A stretch of DNA of 36,567 nucleotides from an uncultured bacterium (GTDB lineage: Bacteria; Patescibacteriota; Minisyncoccia; Phycocordibacterales; PALSA-1337), in NCBI GenBank assembly GCA_903872035.1, contig CAIQIZ010000009.1:71299-107865 (forward strand). Direction: 5' to 3'. Positions 9,753-19,009 of this stretch are shown here, piece by piece. The notes below the pieces were generated by a model, which searched no databases, was not told the DNA's origin, and saw only the letters and a program-made list of their open reading frames with translations. Every line of letters begins with the position of its first letter. The stretch's first letter is position 1. The position numbers were made by a program, and so were the translations under genes.

Positions 9753-10025
9753 ATGAATAAATTCAAAGTGACGATCCATGCCTTCAATAAGGCGGCCGTT
9801 CTCAACCCGGCGGAAAATCCAACAAAAGCAGGTCTGACCAGGCTCGGATTCCCAACGGTCTCAAAGCTTCGGATGGGCAAGTGCTTCATAGTCGAGTTCG
9901 AGGCAGCCGACCAAACGGACGCGACTAGACAAGCCGAAAAGATGTGCGTAGACGGATCGACCTTCTACCTGATCAATCCGGTCGTCGAGACTTTTGAAAT
10001 CGCTAAAGTCGTTGAAGCGATATAG
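9753..10025 (+). CDS. purS: PurS-like phosphoribosylformylglycinamidine synthase subunit
   Basis: FKVTIHAFNKAAVLNPAENPTKAGLTRLGFPTVSKLRMGKCFIVEFEAADQTDATRQAEKMC...NPVVETFEI matches the PurS pattern. Confidence 0.7.
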   Translation: MNKFKVTIHAFNKAAVLNPAENPTKAGLTRLGFPTVSKLRMGKCFIVEFEAADQTDATRQAEKMCVDGSTFYLINPVVETFEIAKVVEAI

Positions 10026-10061
10026 AAAAGATGCTGCGGTCTTCGATTTTTAAGTACGAAT

Positions 10062-10086
10062 GCGGTCCTTGCTGGGCCGCTTTTTT
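10062..10086 (+). terminator. Rho-independent terminator
   Basis: GCGGTCC-ttgct-GGGCCGC-TTTTTT. Confidence 0.9.
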
Positions 10087-10119
10087 GTGATAGCGATATG
10101 CATTTATTGCACATTGATT

Positions 10120-10650
10120 TTAAGGCAACAGATTCTTCGTCACCTTGAGCGTCAACTTGCCTTTCAATGCACCGCGAATATTTTCCGACCCCATGAAAGC
10201 TAAGGCTTTTTGCAGGTCTTCAACATTCTCAGTCGAACGGTTAATAGTTCGCTTGTCCAGATTAAATCCTTTGACCAAATACTCGCGAAGGATACGAGTG
10301 GCCCAGATACGGAACTTGGTGGCTTTCTTGGAATTGACTCGATAACCGACGGCGATTATGGCATCGAGGTTATAGAATTTAGTGAGGTACTGCTTGCTAT
10401 CTTTGGCAGTTATCCGGAATTTCCGGATAACTGAAATCTCATTCAATTCTCGAGTCTTAAAGATATTCGTGAGGTGTTCATTTACGGTTCGAGTATCGAC
10501 TCCAAACAACCTGCTAATTTGTGCTTGCGTTGCCCAGATCGTATCTTTTTCCACGTCAGCACGTAACTCCACATTCCCGCGCTTGTCGGTGTAGAGAACG
10601 ATCTTATTCTCAGCAGCGTTAATAATCGAACTCTTGTTTGTTGCATTCAT
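10120..10650 (-). CDS. RhuM-family protein (short form)
   Basis: IWATQAQISRLFGVDTRTVNEHLTNIFKTREL...VIRKFRITAKDSKQYLTKFYNLDAIIAVGYRVNSKKATKFRIWATRILREYLVKGF. Confidence 0.85.
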   Translation of the reverse strand: MNATNKSSIINAAENKIVLYTDKRGNVELRADVEKDTIWATQAQISRLFGVDTRTVNEHLTNIFKTRELNEISVIRKFRITAKDSKQYLTKFYNLDAIIAVGYRVNSKKATKFRIWATRILREYLVKGFNLDKRTINRSTENVEDLQKALAFMGSENIRGALKGKLTLKVTKNLLP

Positions 10651-10833
10651 TTTCTTATGAAAATTACGAGCAATTATTAATCTCCCCTATACGAAAAACC
10701 CCACCTACTTACGTAAGCGTAATTGATATTATTCCTTCGTCGCGGCCACAATGGAGAACCGGCCGTGCGTACAATGAAGCTATTTTACTCCGCGCGAGAT
10801 CCTGTGCAACAAAGGATCATCTCGCCACACCTT

Positions 10834-11535
10834 TCACACCTCCTTCAAAAAGTCCGTGAACAGAGACAAATTGTCCATTATCAGACCTTTCGGATATCCT
10901 GCTCTTTTTATCATCATTATCTTCTCACATACTTCACGCGTCTCATCTGTCGAATCAGCGATCAAGTCTCCATATCGAAATACTTTGAACGGCATGTTCC
11001 TTTGATGGATGAGATAACACAGGCGAGCCAAGCCTTTTATTGGGTACTTTTCTCCATCTTCTTTGATCCGCCTTTCCATGAGATTTCTGACATTTGTCCG
11101 TACATCATCGATCACTGATTCAAGGTCGACTTTTCCCAAAGCAAAATCAGTTTTATCGAATACCTTTCCCGCCACATGTCTCCAGTTAGGCAAGTCGTAC
11201 AAGAGCGATTCCGCCGAGACAAATCTCGTAATCGCTTTCGGTGCTTCCCCATTCAAAGCAGAAGGATAGAGCAGATTTATCCTGAGTTTTGGTAAGGCTT
11301 GGCCTAATCTATTATTTAATTGGCCTTTCAATTCAGGGTCTGTATCTTCATCGACAAACGCGATCGAATCTATATCACTGCTTTCTGGATCAAAATCATC
11401 AGTCAATACTGAACCCCAGAGATAGATTGCCTGCAATTGCGAATATTCTTGTTGAACTTCTGTCAGGATTTCCACGGCTTTTGCCTTGATATTTTCGATC
11501 AAAACATCTCTTGAAATTTCCACGCCTTCTTTCAT
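10834..11535 (-). CDS. nucleotidyltransferase-domain protein
   Basis: AIYLWGSVLTDDFDPESSDIDSIAFVDE (GS..x..D-x-D pattern), DUF4111/aminoglycoside adenylyltransferase-like C-terminus. Confidence 0.75.
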   Translation of the reverse strand: MKEGVEISRDVLIENIKAKAVEILTEVQQEYSQLQAIYLWGSVLTDDFDPESSDIDSIAFVDEDTDPELKGQLNNRLGQALPKLRINLLYPSALNGEAPKAITRFVSAESLLYDLPNWRHVAGKVFDKTDFALGKVDLESVIDDVRTNVRNLMERRIKEDGEKYPIKGLARLCYLIHQRNMPFKVFRYGDLIADSTDETREVCEKIMMIKRAGYPKGLIMDNLSLFTDFLKEV

Positions 11536-11565
11536 TCGTTTATTTTATGTTTGTGCAATAGCGCC

Positions 11566-12354
11566 CTACCCCTGCGGTATCTTCAACTCCCCGATACCTT
11601 CGACCATGTTCCGTATCTTGTCTGTAAATTGCGAGAATATCTCCGACTTGGCTTCAAACATGATGACCAGGGTCTTGCCATTGCCATCCATATAATAAGC
11701 ATCTCTCATGTGGATGCCGTCCGCGTCCCTGTCGATGATGTGGTATATCCGTGTATTGGTTTCGATCTGCATGCTGATGGTATCGCCTTCATGTTGATTG
11801 AGCAGGACTTCATGCGAGATCAAATCGGATTTGAGAGCCGTATCCAATCTGGTTTGATATAGATTGTCCGCATTATACAATTCCGTGCTTGAAGCGACTG
11901 AAAATGAGATATCACTAAAATTATTTGGATCATCCCGGACCAGCGGAGTAAAGACCATTCCTTGGGGACCATAAGGGACCATCTTCCAATTGGTGACCAG
12001 CCAATCTGGGACGTACCAAACGAAAGCCCCGTTCGCGAAGTAACCAACGATATTGCTGGTCATAGCTTCCCTTTTTCCTTGAAAGAGATAAGCGTAAGAT
12101 TTGCTGCCATTCTGTTCGGCTCCAGATCGAACCGAACTCGTCGATGTTCCCTGATCGAGAGCTGCTGCAGATGCTGCCGGGCTTGGAGTGACCGGCTTTC
12201 TGTAATGTTGAGTTGTGACGATCGTGCCAGATGACATCTCCGTGGTTCGTGTAAGCGAAAAATAATACTGCGAATATACGAAAATGAAAGCGGCGATGAC
12301 GATGACTACTATTAACAACCTTTGGCTACGAAGTTTTGGATTCATTGTGCACAT
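11566..12354 (-). CDS. membrane-anchored hypothetical protein
   Basis: N-terminal TM LLIVVIVIAAFIFVYSQYYF; start could be 12354 or 12345. Confidence 0.6.
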   Translation of the reverse strand: MCTMNPKLRSQRLLIVVIVIAAFIFVYSQYYFSLTRTTEMSSGTIVTTQHYRKPVTPSPAASAAALDQGTSTSSVRSGAEQNGSKSYAYLFQGKREAMTSNIVGYFANGAFVWYVPDWLVTNWKMVPYGPQGMVFTPLVRDDPNNFSDISFSVASSTELYNADNLYQTRLDTALKSDLISHEVLLNQHEGDTISMQIETNTRIYHIIDRDADGIHMRDAYYMDGNGKTLVIMFEAKSEIFSQFTDKIRNMVEGIGELKIPQG

Positions 12355-12415
12355 TGTGGGACGATATTCGAATGGAATTAATGGTTAATGTTCCTAGCTA
12401 ATCGTTTATTTGCGA

Positions 12416-13660
12416 TTATTGGACGATTGAGAACACTCCAGAGTACCCGAACTGATTGCCATTATAGTTATTAAAGACCTGTATTTTCAAACTCGGAGTT
12501 GGATATGTTGGAGTCCAGGTATAACTACAAGTCGATGGATCTGCCCAGTGTCCCATTCCACTACCTGTACAAGAGGCTTGTGCAAGAGATACTGTGGCTA
12601 TCGTTCCGTAAGTGTCGCTATTAGTAGGAAATGAATTTATACTGAATACCTCATTTCCTTGTTCAAAGTGGCCAGACCAGGTTATTTGGTATGGCTGACC
12701 GACTCTCAATACACTACCTGCGGACGGAGAAAGAACTGTAATCAGTGAAGCATTGGGATCAGTAACGGTAAAGTAATTATTGCTACTATCACAAACATTT
12801 GTGTAATCTTTACAAATTTCAATCTTGTACTTTACCCCAGGAATAAGAACGACACTATTTGGTCCCGTACTCGATCCAGACATTCTCGCAAGTGTATCCC
12901 ACGAGTAGCTGCCAGTATTTTTTAAGCCGTAAGCAATAATGTAACTATTTTGGCACCCCACCATTCCAGCAGGACAACTCTTGGATTCATCATTTAGCTT
13001 AATGGTTATCGTCGATTGGTCGAGACCTGTAGAACTCCATGAAATAGTATTCAACCCACCGATCTTTATAGTCTCTCCATCATTCGGGGAAAGTACTTTG
13101 ATAGAGGGTTGTGTGATGTTTGGTTCGGTAATGCTAAAATAATCACCACTCTCATCCGCTACGCCCATTCCGGAACTATACTTATCGACGATTACCTGGA
13201 TCTTATATCTGCCAGCATTTCCTCTTGTTTCTGATGTTCCAACTGGAACTTTAAAGGAAAAAGTATTCGTATTCGTGGTTCCAATCGTTTCTGCCCCAAC
13301 ACGAACGCCGTCATCGGAATATCTGTTAAGACGAACTGTTATTGCTCCTAATTCTCCGGTTTTTGCGAATGATATCGTATAAGTTTGTCCTATTTTCCAG
13401 TTCTCTCCACCATTTGGTGAAAGAATGGTAATGCTAGGTTTAACAGAGGATTGATTATTCTGAGCTGTTGGTACAGGAGCAGTGTTATTACTTTGCGGGT
13501 TTGCTTGCTGAATTTGATTCGATTGCTGTGTTGTATTGTCAACAACCGCAGGAACTTCAGCTTTTTTATTCTCGTAAAGATACACACCACCACCTATAAC
13601 TAATAACGCAATAATTGCTACTAATAATGGAACAACGAAACCTTTTTGAGAGTTTTTCAT
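12416..13660 (-). CDS. surface/pilin-like protein with three Kre9/KNH-like beta repeats
   Basis: N-terminal GFVVPLLVAIIALLVIGGGVYLY; repeats ITILSPNGGENWKIGQTYTISF, IKVLSPNDGETIKIGGLNTISW, ITVLSPSAGSVLRVGQPYQITW. Confidence 0.75.
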   Translation of the reverse strand: MKNSQKGFVVPLLVAIIALLVIGGGVYLYENKKAEVPAVVDNTTQQSNQIQQANPQSNNTAPVPTAQNNQSSVKPSITILSPNGGENWKIGQTYTISFAKTGELGAITVRLNRYSDDGVRVGAETIGTTNTNTFSFKVPVGTSETRGNAGRYKIQVIVDKYSSGMGVADESGDYFSITEPNITQPSIKVLSPNDGETIKIGGLNTISWSSTGLDQSTITIKLNDESKSCPAGMVGCQNSYIIAYGLKNTGSYSWDTLARMSGSSTGPNSVVLIPGVKYKIEICKDYTNVCDSSNNYFTVTDPNASLITVLSPSAGSVLRVGQPYQITWSGHFEQGNEVFSINSFPTNSDTYGTIATVSLAQASCTGSGMGHWADPSTCSYTWTPTYPTPSLKIQVFNNYNGNQFGYSGVFSIVQ

Positions 13661-13692
13661 ATTGCAAATACTGTATCACATTCCGAGCTCTT

Positions 13693-13862
13693 TTGTGCGC
13701 ATTTTTGAACAAAGTTCGAACATTTTTCGCCGCGAATCCGGAGGCATGAGTCGCTCATTGCGCCCTCGCTGCGCTCGGCGCTCGGTTCGGACTGGCGCGA
13801 CGACCTTTTTTCGGGGAGGAAAGTGTCGCGCCCGTCCGCCTGTTTTTTCGGGCAGGGGCGGG
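13693..13862 (+). repeat. repeat A copy 1 (hairpin-rich), inverted relative to 26957-27125
   Basis: ttgtgcgcatttttgaacaaagttcgaacatttttcgccgcgaatccggaggcatgagtcgctcattgcgcc... is near-identical to the reverse complement of 27125 downwards. Confidence 0.95.
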
Positions 13863-13871
13863 TCGAAACCG

Positions 13872-13927
13872 TAATCGGGTCAAATGGTGGAAATGGCCCG
13901 ATTAGGTCGTACCATCTGACCCGATTA
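13872..13927. terminator. long inverted repeat, possible terminator at the 3' side of the 13930-14541 gene
   Basis: TAATCGGGTCAAATGGT (13872-13888)/ACCATCTGACCCGATTA (13911-13927), 16/17 complementary; extra CCCGATTA at 13898-13905. Confidence 0.55.
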
Positions 13928-13929
13928 TT

Positions 13930-14541
13930 CTAGCGCAGAAGCATATAAATAACATCTCTTCCTGCTCCGGAACGTTTCAATCTTCCCTGCGCCACCAACT
14001 TATTCAGGTACCGTTCAGCAGTCTTATCGGAGATCCGTAGGAGCTTCTGTGCTTCGCGATTGTCTATATTTCCTTTTTTCGAGACCGCTAGCATGAGCAA
14101 CTCTAGCTTCTTCTGTCTATTCGACTGGATCTTGGCTTGGGCTTTCAAAAGCAGATTGTGAATGAATCCTTTCTGGTCTTGTTGCGCCGGCGATTGTGGC
14201 TGTGGTTGTGGTGCTGGCGGAGTCACTGGCGCCGGCGCGGGCGAAGCAGGTTTAGATTGAGTAGATAGAGTTGGCTCTGAAATTGGAGCTTGATTTGGTG
14301 CTTCCAGCGCCTCGCTTTCTGGCTGTTTTAGCCCTGAATTAGCACTTTCCACAGGAAGTGAAGCCACATCGTTTATAGGCGATTCTGGGGCTTCTGGGGG
14401 CAAATCGCTAGGTTTAGAGCCATCAGACTGGCTGGAATTCGGCTCATTTGGGGTTATAGGAGGTTCAGCAGCCGGAGCTGATACTGGCTCTGGCACTGGT
14501 GTTTCCACTACTGGCTCACTAGGTGTATTTTGATCATCCAT
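13930..14541 (-). CDS. Pro-rich protein with C-terminal winged-helix/HTH
   Basis: PAPAPVTPPAPQPQPQSP linker; KKLELLMLAVSKKGNIDNREAQKLLRISDKTAERYLNKLVAQGRLKRSGAGRDVIYML. Confidence 0.7.
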   Translation of the reverse strand: MDDQNTPSEPVVETPVPEPVSAPAAEPPITPNEPNSSQSDGSKPSDLPPEAPESPINDVASLPVESANSGLKQPESEALEAPNQAPISEPTLSTQSKPASPAPAPVTPPAPQPQPQSPAQQDQKGFIHNLLLKAQAKIQSNRQKKLELLMLAVSKKGNIDNREAQKLLRISDKTAERYLNKLVAQGRLKRSGAGRDVIYMLLR

Positions 14542-14560
14542 CGATATATTTTAACATCAA

Positions 14561-14704
14561 TCAGATATCCGCCACATCACTCATATCAACATTTCCATCC
14601 GCCACAAGTTGCTGCACCTCCTCGTCGAGCGCCTCGAAAGCCTCGACTTCCTCCGGCTCGATTGTGCCTTCTTTAACTAATTCTAGGATTTCGTCGGAGT
14701 TCAT
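14561..14704 (-). CDS. small acidic ORF (47 aa)
   Basis: MNSDEILELVKEGTIEPEEVEAFEALDEEVQQLVADGNVDMSDVADI, just upstream of and co-directional with the 13930-14541 gene. Confidence 0.45.
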   Translation of the reverse strand: MNSDEILELVKEGTIEPEEVEAFEALDEEVQQLVADGNVDMSDVADI

Positions 14705-14753
14705 TGTTAAAAATTACTTAGGAATCGTCAAAGAAATTACTGGTAAAGCAAGT

Positions 14754-15410
14754 CTAAGAATTCATAATCAGTTGTACAAGTCCATCAAATTTTTTGTCAC
14801 TAACATTTTTCTTACTTACTGAAACATTCCGAAAACTATTGAGTTTTAATAAATTTGGATACGTTTCAAGTCCTGGAATACAACTAAACCACTCTCGTCT
14901 CGCGCGCATTATAAGTATAGTTTTATTATCCTTCATGGCTTGCCGCACAATATAAAAGTTATACTGTTGGGATGGGATAGTCTGTTTCAGACTACGCTTG
15001 CTCGGCGAATGATATGGAAAAAATTCAATGCTGGCAACATTCTTACTAATGCTAGTCCGGCCACATTCTTCAATTAACTCACGTAGTTTGTTATTCCACC
15101 ACTTGTAAACAGGGGTTTCAGAAAATCTTGGGTCTAATGGATAAAATGAACACTCGGATGGTACCTGTTGGATGTTTCTTTGAAGAGCTTCGACGAAATC
15201 CTTTCGTGAATGAGCCAGTCTATCTTCCTCGTCAAAGCCGGGGTTCAAGTTCAATAAAATCACTTTAGCTGTATCAATAATACCCAAGAAAGGCTCAGGC
15301 AGAATATCGAAGTTAAAGTATTCTATTCTATTAATTCTGCTCAAAACTTCCCAATCATCAGATAGTACGTAGGGTGATTGAGACGGAAGTTTTTTCCAAG
15401 GATTTTCCAT
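14754..15410 (-). CDS. hypothetical protein, possibly uracil-DNA-glycosylase-like fold
   Basis: AKVILLNLNPGFDEEDRLAHSRKDF...YHSPSKRSLKQTIPSQQYNFYIVRQAMKDNKTILIMRARREW; UDG-superfamily-like layout, weak. Confidence 0.5.
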   Translation of the reverse strand: MENPWKKLPSQSPYVLSDDWEVLSRINRIEYFNFDILPEPFLGIIDTAKVILLNLNPGFDEEDRLAHSRKDFVEALQRNIQQVPSECSFYPLDPRFSETPVYKWWNNKLRELIEECGRTSISKNVASIEFFPYHSPSKRSLKQTIPSQQYNFYIVRQAMKDNKTILIMRARREWFSCIPGLETYPNLLKLNSFRNVSVSKKNVSDKKFDGLVQLIMNS

Positions 15411-15461
15411 TAAATTTAGAAACTTTTAAACATTATTAATGTATAGCTATTATACGCCAGA

Positions 15462-15929
15462 TTACCTATCCTCGCTCCAAGCCTCATATGCCTTATCTGC
15501 ATTTTTGAAAATCTGTTCATCCTTAAACCTCTGGAGTTCTTCAGTTTCCGCAAGGCTTAGATCGTGTTCCTTAGCTATTTCAAATACATCATCTTCCAAA
15601 TATATACTCTTTAGGCACCCTTCATCAAAATTATTCTTCTTTATGATTTTATATAAAATCCAAGCTAAATCCAAGGGAAAATATTCAATAATAGTGCCAT
15701 TACGTAGTCTAGGGCTATAGCGCCAAACTATTCCAAAGACTTTTCTTTTTTCATTTTCTGTGAGTTTCCTGCCTATTAAGTCAGACAATTTATCGACATT
15801 TTCATCAAGAAACCTTTCATAAAATCTAACATCGGCTTGTTCCTTCTGTATCTCACGAATATCTCTCTTCATGTCCGGAATTAAATCAGATATCGTTATT
15901 TCTTTGTTTTTTGGTTTTTTCATAGTCAT
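15462..15929 (-). CDS. hypothetical protein
   Basis: 155-aa ORF ending 6 bp upstream of the next gene's stop region; operon arrangement with neighbours. Confidence 0.65.
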   Translation of the reverse strand: MTMKKPKNKEITISDLIPDMKRDIREIQKEQADVRFYERFLDENVDKLSDLIGRKLTENEKRKVFGIVWRYSPRLRNGTIIEYFPLDLAWILYKIIKKNNFDEGCLKSIYLEDDVFEIAKEHDLSLAETEELQRFKDEQIFKNADKAYEAWSEDR

Positions 15930-15935
15930 TACAAA

Positions 15936-16688
15936 TTACTTCTCAAACTTTCTCCTCGCAGTCCAATATGCGCAAAAATCACACTCCGGATTTGGCTCTG
16001 GTACTTTACCATCAAGACATTTTTTAATTTCAGTAATTTTACTTTCAATCCAAGAATCGTCGCCGATATAAGGAATAACTTTTATATCAAATTCCAGCTT
16101 ACTATCAAATGCTTCTTTATCAGAATCGCCATTACAATAAACAAAATAACCAGTATTCGAAACCTTGAAACCGTTCCTTCTAAATAGCCACTGGTACATC
16201 TCCATCTGTCGTTTATATGTTATCTGCCAATCAGCATCTAAATTAACCTCTTCATCCTTCGATGTCGCCTTATAGTCAACTATCATTAATTCACCACTTG
16301 GACTAACCCAGACATCATCAACTCCACCTGTAATAAGCAAATTGGTGATCTTATCATGATACGTAATCCCTCTTCTCAACGAATCCCTCCATTCATCGAT
16401 TTTCTCATGAGCATAAGGTACTGCGTCAAGTCCATACGCCTTCATCAATGGGTGTGCAGTACCGTTAGCTCGATGAATATCAAATTCCTTCTTTAATAGC
16501 TTATCTACTGCAGTATTCAAGTTAAAAGGAAATCCTCCAGGCTGCCCTACCCCAAGCCTACGATCAAGATAGAAGCATTTTGGGCATTTTATAAACGAAT
16601 CAATTTTTGAACGAGATATTCGAAAAGGCTCTGTAGACTTTGGGTCATAGAGATTTCTAGTTCTATTAGGTTTGTAGTATTCAGACAT
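15936..16688 (-). CDS. PD-(D/E)XK nuclease, Cas4/RecB-like with probable 4-Cys cluster
   Basis: SRSKIDSFIKCPKCFYLDRR; GGVDDVWVSPSGELMIVDYKATSK; Q-x-x-MYQWL; CDFCAYW. Confidence 0.85.
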   Translation of the reverse strand: MSEYYKPNRTRNLYDPKSTEPFRISRSKIDSFIKCPKCFYLDRRLGVGQPGGFPFNLNTAVDKLLKKEFDIHRANGTAHPLMKAYGLDAVPYAHEKIDEWRDSLRRGITYHDKITNLLITGGVDDVWVSPSGELMIVDYKATSKDEEVNLDADWQITYKRQMEMYQWLFRRNGFKVSNTGYFVYCNGDSDKEAFDSKLEFDIKVIPYIGDDSWIESKITEIKKCLDGKVPEPNPECDFCAYWTARRKFEK

Positions 16689-16758
16689 AATATTTTAGAT
16701 ATATTTAATATATACAACCTTCTATTATTTACTCAATCTACGTTCCTTTCTATCCACC

Positions 16759-17985
16759 TCATACATTATTAGTCGTTGCAGCTGGTAACTCACCCATATC
16801 TACTGTCTTCTCTATTCCAAGTGGTTCTTCGACTTTATTTAGTTTTTTCTCTATCTGACGATTTCTATCTATCGCATCACCAATTACATTGCCAGCTTCC
16901 TGTAACTTCTTCTGTGTCTTTTCTAGCAAACCACCAAATGTACCAAAATCATTTTTCAGTTTGGATAGCATTGTCCAGACTTCTCCTGACCTCTTTTGGA
17001 TATTCAATGTCTTGAAACCGACATTCAAACTATTCAAGATAACTTGAATTGTTGTTGGACCGGCAATGATCACATTATAGTCTCGTCTCAGTGATTCATA
17101 GAGACCATCTCTCTTTAATATTTCGGCGTACAAGCTTTCAGTTGGCACGAACAGGATCCCAAAAGCAGTCGTATTTGGGACATCGATATACTTGTCACGA
17201 ATATCCCTTGCTTCCGATTTAACTCTCATTTCAAGAGCTTTTGCATATTCTTTAATTTCTTCCAGATTTGCCGACTCCTGTGCTATCTGAAGTTTTTGGT
17301 AATCCTCTAATGGAAACTTTGCATCGATAGGTAACCATATATGTTTATTCTTTTCACTACCTGGTAATTTTATCGCATACTCAACGTTGTCCTTACTGTT
17401 CTTTTTTGTTCTAACATTTTTCTCATACTGATCCGGTGTAAATATCTCTTCTATCAAATTGCCAAGTTGTGCCTCACCCCATGTACCCCTAGTCTTCACA
17501 TTACTTAGGACTTTCTTCAAATCACCAACTCCGATAGCAATTGTCTGCATTTCCCCTAACCCCTTATGGACCTGCTCCAAACTGTCTCTTACGATTTTAA
17601 AATTGTCACCCAATCGTTTCTCGAGCGTCGCCTGCAATTTCTCGTCAACAATGACTCGCATTGCATCAAGCTTTTCATTGTTATTCTTCTGTAATGACTC
17701 AAGTTTCTTCTCGACGACATCTCGTATTTTATCCATCCCAGAGTCTAATGATTTGCGTGACAGTTCGAGAGAATCTTGAAGCTCCTTTCTTTGACCTAGG
17801 CCAGAATCAGCAATTTCTTTTCTATTTCTAGCCATTTCATCCTTTAACGATTTATCGCTATTCTCAAAATATGGCCTTAATTTTTCAAGTATTGATTCGG
17901 TATTATCTGCGTGCTTTGTTTTAATTACCAATATTAAAACGGCAATGATCCCGATCGTATTTATTGCAATAAATAGTGTAGTCAT
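16759..17985 (-). CDS. rmuC: DNA recombination protein RmuC
   Basis: N-terminal TM, coiled coil, VKTRGTWGEAQLGNLIEEIFTPDQYEKNV, LPIDAKFPLEDYQKL, FGILFVPTESLYAEIL, ASGPTT-like IAGPTTIQVILNSL. Confidence 0.95.
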   Translation of the reverse strand: MTTLFIAINTIGIIAVLILVIKTKHADNTESILEKLRPYFENSDKSLKDEMARNRKEIADSGLGQRKELQDSLELSRKSLDSGMDKIRDVVEKKLESLQKNNNEKLDAMRVIVDEKLQATLEKRLGDNFKIVRDSLEQVHKGLGEMQTIAIGVGDLKKVLSNVKTRGTWGEAQLGNLIEEIFTPDQYEKNVRTKKNSKDNVEYAIKLPGSEKNKHIWLPIDAKFPLEDYQKLQIAQESANLEEIKEYAKALEMRVKSEARDIRDKYIDVPNTTAFGILFVPTESLYAEILKRDGLYESLRRDYNVIIAGPTTIQVILNSLNVGFKTLNIQKRSGEVWTMLSKLKNDFGTFGGLLEKTQKKLQEAGNVIGDAIDRNRQIEKKLNKVEEPLGIEKTVDMGELPAATTNNV

Positions 17986-17990
17986 ACTCG

Positions 17991-18989
17991 TTATTTCTTT
18001 ATAACCTTCCTAACCAACGTCTTCTTATCCTTTGGCCCAACAACCCCACATGCCTCTAGCTTATCCACCAATCCTGCGGCACGAGAATATCCGATGCCCA
18101 ATTTTCTTTGGATGAAGGCCGCGGACGCTTTGCCAGCTTCCATTGTTATCTTCTTGGCTTCTTCGTACAGTTCATCTTCACCAGCCGCGAGGTCATCATC
18201 AAATGCAAATATCGATATAGCGACAGGCTCCAAGACATCTGTATACTTCTCGCACACCGACTTACACAGAGCTTTCACGTCAGTTTCTGTAACCAATCTG
18301 GCCTGTCCACGAATTATGTATTTCATTCCATTTCGGAAAAGCATATCCCCAGCTCCGTGCAACTTTACAGCACCATCTGTACCGATGATCAATTTTGAAT
18401 CTTGTAACGGAGATGTTTGCATGGCGATCCGCGCCGGGATCGTGTCGAGAATAGATTTAGTCAAAACTTTTGTACTTGGTCTAGATGTAGAAAGTATGAT
18501 ATGCACTCCGACTACATGACCCATCTCTGCGATCTTCAATACTACATCCTCAACCTCGAGAGGATATGTCTGTATCAAATCTGATAATTCATCGATCATA
18601 ATGACGATCTCTGGCATGGTTTCCTTACCTGTATACTCGGAAATATCCTTGACCCCGCCTTCTTTCAAAATATCGTATCTCCTATTCATTTCCTTGACTA
18701 CCCATCTCATGGCGAGCACAGCTTTCTTCGGATCAGTGATGACCTCAGTCAGAAGATGAGGAATCCTGTTATACATAGTCAATTCAACACGCTTCGGATC
18801 TATCAAGATCAGTTTGAGGAATTCTGGGGAGTTATTCGATAATAATGTGCCCAAGATATTGTGGAGAAAGACTGATTTACCAGAACCGGTAGCCCCAGCC
18901 ATCACAATATGCCTAATCGCGCCCAGATCAATCACTACATCCTTGCCATATTCATCTTTGGCGATATTTATGCTTAAGTTTGTTTTCAT
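17991..18989 (-). CDS. short FtsK/SpoIIIE-type DNA translocase motor
   Basis: HIVMAGATGSGKSVFLHNILGTLL (Walker A), LILIDPKRVELTMYNRIPHLLTEVITDPKKAVLAMRWVVKEMNRRYD, IVIMIDELSDLI (Walker B), gamma-like wHTH tail; no TM region. Confidence 0.92.
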   Translation of the reverse strand: MKTNLSINIAKDEYGKDVVIDLGAIRHIVMAGATGSGKSVFLHNILGTLLSNNSPEFLKLILIDPKRVELTMYNRIPHLLTEVITDPKKAVLAMRWVVKEMNRRYDILKEGGVKDISEYTGKETMPEIVIMIDELSDLIQTYPLEVEDVVLKIAEMGHVVGVHIILSTSRPSTKVLTKSILDTIPARIAMQTSPLQDSKLIIGTDGAVKLHGAGDMLFRNGMKYIIRGQARLVTETDVKALCKSVCEKYTDVLEPVAISIFAFDDDLAAGEDELYEEAKKITMEAGKASAAFIQRKLGIGYSRAAGLVDKLEACGVVGPKDKKTLVRKVIKK

Positions 18990-19009
18990 ATTCCGATCAT
19001 ATGATTAAT

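Noticed and set aside
13662-13874. 70-aa plus-strand ORF
   Set aside because: Falls entirely in repeat A and its mirror in copy 2; no start-site context or family match.
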